A DNA stretch of 7,257 bases from assembly GCA_030594935.1 (NCBI GenBank), contig JAUVEE010000033.1, positions 1-7,257 on the forward strand. The letters are read 5' to 3'. The notes under the pieces were generated by a model that worked only from the letters and a program-made list of their open reading frames with translations, did no database searches and was not told the DNA's origin. Positions 5,361 through 7,257 of this stretch are shown here, piece by piece. Within the stretch, counting starts at the first letter, position 1. Every line of letters starts with the position of its first letter. This DNA is from a bacterium (GTDB lineage Bacteria > Patescibacteriota > Minisyncoccia > Minisyncoccales > JAGLPU01). The position numbers were made by a program, and so were the translations under genes.

Positions 5361-5393
5361 AATAATACAGAAAAACTTTATCGTCAATGGCTC

Positions 5394-5648
5394 CTATTTT
5401 TTCCGATAAACAATTCTCCCCTTACTGGTGTCGTAAGGGCTTGTTTCCACTGTTACTTTGTCTCCGGGCAAAATTTTAATCCTGTAAAGCCTTAATTTTC
5501 CCGCCAAATGAGCTGTTAATTCTTCGCCGGAATCTAATTTTACCTTAAAACGAGTGCTAGGCAAAGCCTCTAATACTATTCCTTCTTTTCTTTCCGCCGG
5601 CTCGACAACAGGAGCATTAGTTTTTTTTATATTTTGTTTTTTTCTCAT
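5394..5648 (-). CDS. infA: Translation initiation factor IF-1
   Basis: IF-1 is an OB-fold protein that binds the A site of the 30S subunit during initiation. The core from about residue 21 (KEGIVLEALPSTRFKVKLDS) continues through LTAHLAGKLRLYRIKILPGD and ends with VTVETSPYDTSKGRIVYRKK. These are the signature IF-1 strands, including the SPYDxxxGRIxYR ending. At 84 residues it is about a dozen longer than the usual 72, the excess being a basic then proline-rich N-terminal tail. The start is the ATG at 5646-5648; no other ATG or GTG is better placed. It is followed by rpmJ, as in many bacteria. The upstream neighbour is the baseplate-J-like gene, 36 nt away, not the secY-adk-map genes seen in many bacteria. 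No good Shine-Dalgarno site is present. Confidence 0.97.
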   Translation of the reverse strand: MRKKQNIKKTNAPVVEPAERKEGIVLEALPSTRFKVKLDSGEELTAHLAGKLRLYRIKILPGDKVTVETSPYDTSKGRIVYRKK

Positions 5649-5684
5649 CTAACTTTTTAAAGCTAACAAATTTAAAGAAATTAG

Positions 5685-6962
5685 TCAACCCTGTGAAGAT
5701 TCAAGCTCTAATTCTATCTTAATTTTCTTTGTGTCATTAGGCGCTTTTTCTATCCAAAAAGGCCAAAATTTTACTTCTGATTTAATAATTTGCGTTTGGT
5801 TTTTTAAAAAAGTTTCAATCTCAAACAAGGTTTTGCCGCTAAAAGCCTGTTGGGCGACTGTTTTGTCAATATCAGGATAAACTTCCCCGGAAAAGTCTAA
5901 ATTCAGAATAATCTGACCGTCAACCAAATCAATTGATTCAACTTGATAGCCTATTCTCAAGGTTTCGGAAAGCAGTTTTTTCTCTCCGGAAAAAATCTCA
6001 TTGGGGCTAAGAGCGGAAACTCGGGAAAGAATATATTCCTCCGCAAACCGCTCTAAATCAGTTTTTTTGAAAATCAAAGCCGAAGCCTTGGCCTCAGCTT
6101 CATAAATAAAGAAATCCATCTCCGCTCCAACCGGAGCCAGGCAGGATTCATCGGTTATTTCCTTGGCCAGAGCGTTGTCTAATAAGATAAATTCGGAAGA
6201 AATATTGTTTCGCAGGCTTAGATCAACTTCCCTTAAAAGCTTTTCAGTCAGAACTGTTTGAGCATTGTCCAGATCAGCCTGGAAAACGCGCTTCATTTCT
6301 AAATCCGTTCCGCCGGACATATTGCCGAAAGACTCTCCCCAGGTGCTGTAATAATAGGCGCTGCCCACCAATCCGGGAACGGAAAATTTAGTCGGACTGA
6401 TATTATAGTCCGGACCCGCTTCCATCGCTTCTATTTCTATCTCTATCCATTGAGCCGCCAGTTTTCCCTCTTCATATTTTGCCGGAGGCAGATAGATCTT
6501 TTTCGGAGAAGAAAAGTATTTTTCGGAATCGGAAGACAGAAAACGAGTGCCCGCGATCAAAGACAAAGATCTGGGAGGATCATGTTCGTTATAGACCCTG
6601 ATAATTCCTTTGGCTTTCTCTTTCTTGTTAAAAACTTCGCTGGCCGGAAATTCCTGCTGGCTTTTTTTTATTTCTTCAAAATATCTGCCCGGAATTGTTT
6701 TTTCCGCGAAATCAAACTCCCCGGCTTTTACGCTGACAATTATTGTTTCGTTGAATTGCAGCAATTTTGTCTTCGGCCAGATCTTTACTTCGGCCCGGCA
6801 GAAAACAAAATGGCAGAGCAGGCCTGAACCGACAAAGATAAATAGAATCAGAAACAGCCAGGCTTTTAAAAAGCTTTTCTTGGGAGCTGTTTTTCTGGGA
6901 ACAACCACCTGATTCTCCGGCAATGTTCCCGGGGGAATAATATCTAAAAATTTATTGGTCAT
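5685..6962 (-). CDS. Single-pass membrane protein with baseplate-J-like domain
   Basis: The 425-residue protein has a short cytoplasmic Pro/Lys-containing N-terminus and one hydrophobic segment at about 31-55 (FLKAWLFLILFIFVGSGLL). A large extracytoplasmic part follows. Residues about 117-219 (starting AKGIIRVYNE, with GTRFLSSDSEKYF, the AGPDYNISPTKFSVPG stretch and YYYSTWGES ending in MSGG) resemble the Baseplate_J/gp47-like domain. That domain is often annotated on chromosomal membrane proteins of Patescibacteria that are not part of phages. The rest is mixed alpha/beta and ends in a Glu/Leu-rich strand. No phage genes are nearby, so a role in an envelope or pilus-like assembly is inferred, not shown. 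The ATG overlaps the end of the upstream actin-like gene by 11 nt, suggesting coupled expression. It ends in TGA 36 nt before infA. Domain assignment is from pattern recall. Confidence 0.75.
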   Translation of the reverse strand: MTNKFLDIIPPGTLPENQVVVPRKTAPKKSFLKAWLFLILFIFVGSGLLCHFVFCRAEVKIWPKTKLLQFNETIIVSVKAGEFDFAEKTIPGRYFEEIKKSQQEFPASEVFNKKEKAKGIIRVYNEHDPPRSLSLIAGTRFLSSDSEKYFSSPKKIYLPPAKYEEGKLAAQWIEIEIEAMEAGPDYNISPTKFSVPGLVGSAYYYSTWGESFGNMSGGTDLEMKRVFQADLDNAQTVLTEKLLREVDLSLRNNISSEFILLDNALAKEITDESCLAPVGAEMDFFIYEAEAKASALIFKKTDLERFAEEYILSRVSALSPNEIFSGEKKLLSETLRIGYQVESIDLVDGQIILNLDFSGEVYPDIDKTVAQQAFSGKTLFEIETFLKNQTQIIKSEVKFWPFWIEKAPNDTKKIKIELELESSQG

Positions 6963-7257
6963 ATTTTAAGTTTAAAGATTCTGCTCCCAAAAGCAATAGG
7001 CCGGGAGTAAATTGAAGGCTGTTAAAATCAATGGCAGCCAAATTCAAATCTTGAGGATAAAGGTTTTTTACTTTTATTTCGTCTAAAAAATGAATATTTT
7101 CCCAATCACCCGTCTCTAAAATCTCCGAAATTTCCGGCAGTAAACTGCCTCCGCCCAAAAGAAAGATATTGTCCGGAATCAAATTGTTTTCCCGGGCCAA
7201 CTGCTCTTTCAGGGCATTGAACCAATTATAGAGGCCGGGAAAAATAATCTCCTTAAC
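6952..7257 (-). CDS. C-terminal part of an actin-like ATPase (FtsA/PilM type), 5' end outside window
   Basis: The frame is open to the right edge of the window, giving 101 visible residues from VKEIIFPGLYNWF to the TAA at 6952-6954. A possible TTG start at 7198-7200 is internal, since the upstream codons continue the same helix. PDNIFLLGGGSLLPEI (residues 28-43) is the adenosine-binding motif (hydrophobic strand, GGG, then Pro) of the actin/Hsp70/FtsA fold. It is followed by a helix and a final segment (LAAIDFNSLQFTPGLLLLGAE) that resembles the last helices of FtsA/PilM. Such proteins polymerise under the membrane in division or recruit type IV pilus assembly parts. Coupling with a bitopic membrane protein would fit a PilM- or FtsA-like inner-membrane complex, but the ATP-binding N-terminal motifs are not visible, so FtsA, PilM and MreB-like options cannot be separated. 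Confidence 0.7.
   Translation of the reverse strand, partial: VKEIIFPGLYNWFNALKEQLARENNLIPDNIFLLGGGSLLPEISEILETGDWENIHFLDEIKVKNLYPQDLNLAAIDFNSLQFTPGLLLLGAESLNLKYDQ

Noticed and set aside
5683..5688. TTGACT on the - strand at the end of the baseplate-J-like gene as a -35 box for infA.
   Set aside because: At 17-nt spacing the -10 would be TAGCTT, only three of six consensus bases. This is too weak to call a promoter for the ribosomal operon.
5685..6962. Baseplate-J-like domain as evidence for a prophage or contractile injection system.
   Set aside because: No tail, sheath, spike or capsid genes are present, the protein has a membrane anchor, and it is coupled to an actin-like ATPase gene.

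Overview
The window looks like a slice of a Candidate Phyla Radiation (Patescibacteria, probably Parcubacteria-type) chromosome. This rests on four things: a compact ribosomal-protein cluster with a shortened L13, a flanking membrane-anchored baseplate-J-like protein next to an actin-like ATPase, a beta-propeller protein resembling the PEGA-domain proteins common in that group, and generally A/T-rich gene junctions. The lineage is inferred from gene style and recall, not from a search. The stop codons used (TAA, TAG, one TGA) fit the standard bacterial code.

Left part, + strand (1-1390). The window opens inside a reading frame that runs in from upstream and ends at 848. It encodes the C-terminal beta-propeller part of a probable PEGA-type surface or envelope protein. 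After a short gap comes a near-consensus sigma70-type promoter (864-892), a clear Shine-Dalgarno site, and a 150-residue HEAT-like protein of unknown role (938-1390). The last ten codons of that gene are themselves a terminator hairpin.

Middle part, - strand (1423-5648). In transcription order this is infA, rpmJ, rpsM, rpsK, rpsD, rpoA, rplQ, rplM, rpsI. It is the classic IF-1/L36/alpha-operon block joined to L13-S9, encoding initiation factor 1, ribosomal proteins L36, S13, S11, S4, L17, L13 and S9, and the RNA polymerase alpha subunit. Most gaps are 1-21 nt. The two wider gaps (rpmJ-rpsM and rpsD-rpoA, 55 and 59 nt) carry inverted repeats. rpmJ is a 38-residue gene that is easy to miss. None of these nine genes has a good Shine-Dalgarno sequence at its start; they begin in A/T-rich contexts such as AATTATG. 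A rho-independent terminator lies just after rpsI, facing the terminator of the HEAT-like gene.

Right part, - strand (5685-7257). Upstream of infA, where many bacteria have secY-adk-map, there is a single-pass membrane protein with a baseplate-J-like domain. Its start overlaps by 11 nt the end of an actin-like ATPase (FtsA/PilM type) that runs off the window. This pair looks translationally coupled and unrelated in function to translation.

No mobile element, CRISPR array, tRNA or rRNA was seen, and there is no gene-free stretch longer than 300 bases. The core is a conserved housekeeping operon. The less ordinary points are the Shine-Dalgarno-less starts, the facing terminators with shared arm sequences, the lysine-rich extension on S9, the structured spacers, and the envelope gene pair beside the operon.
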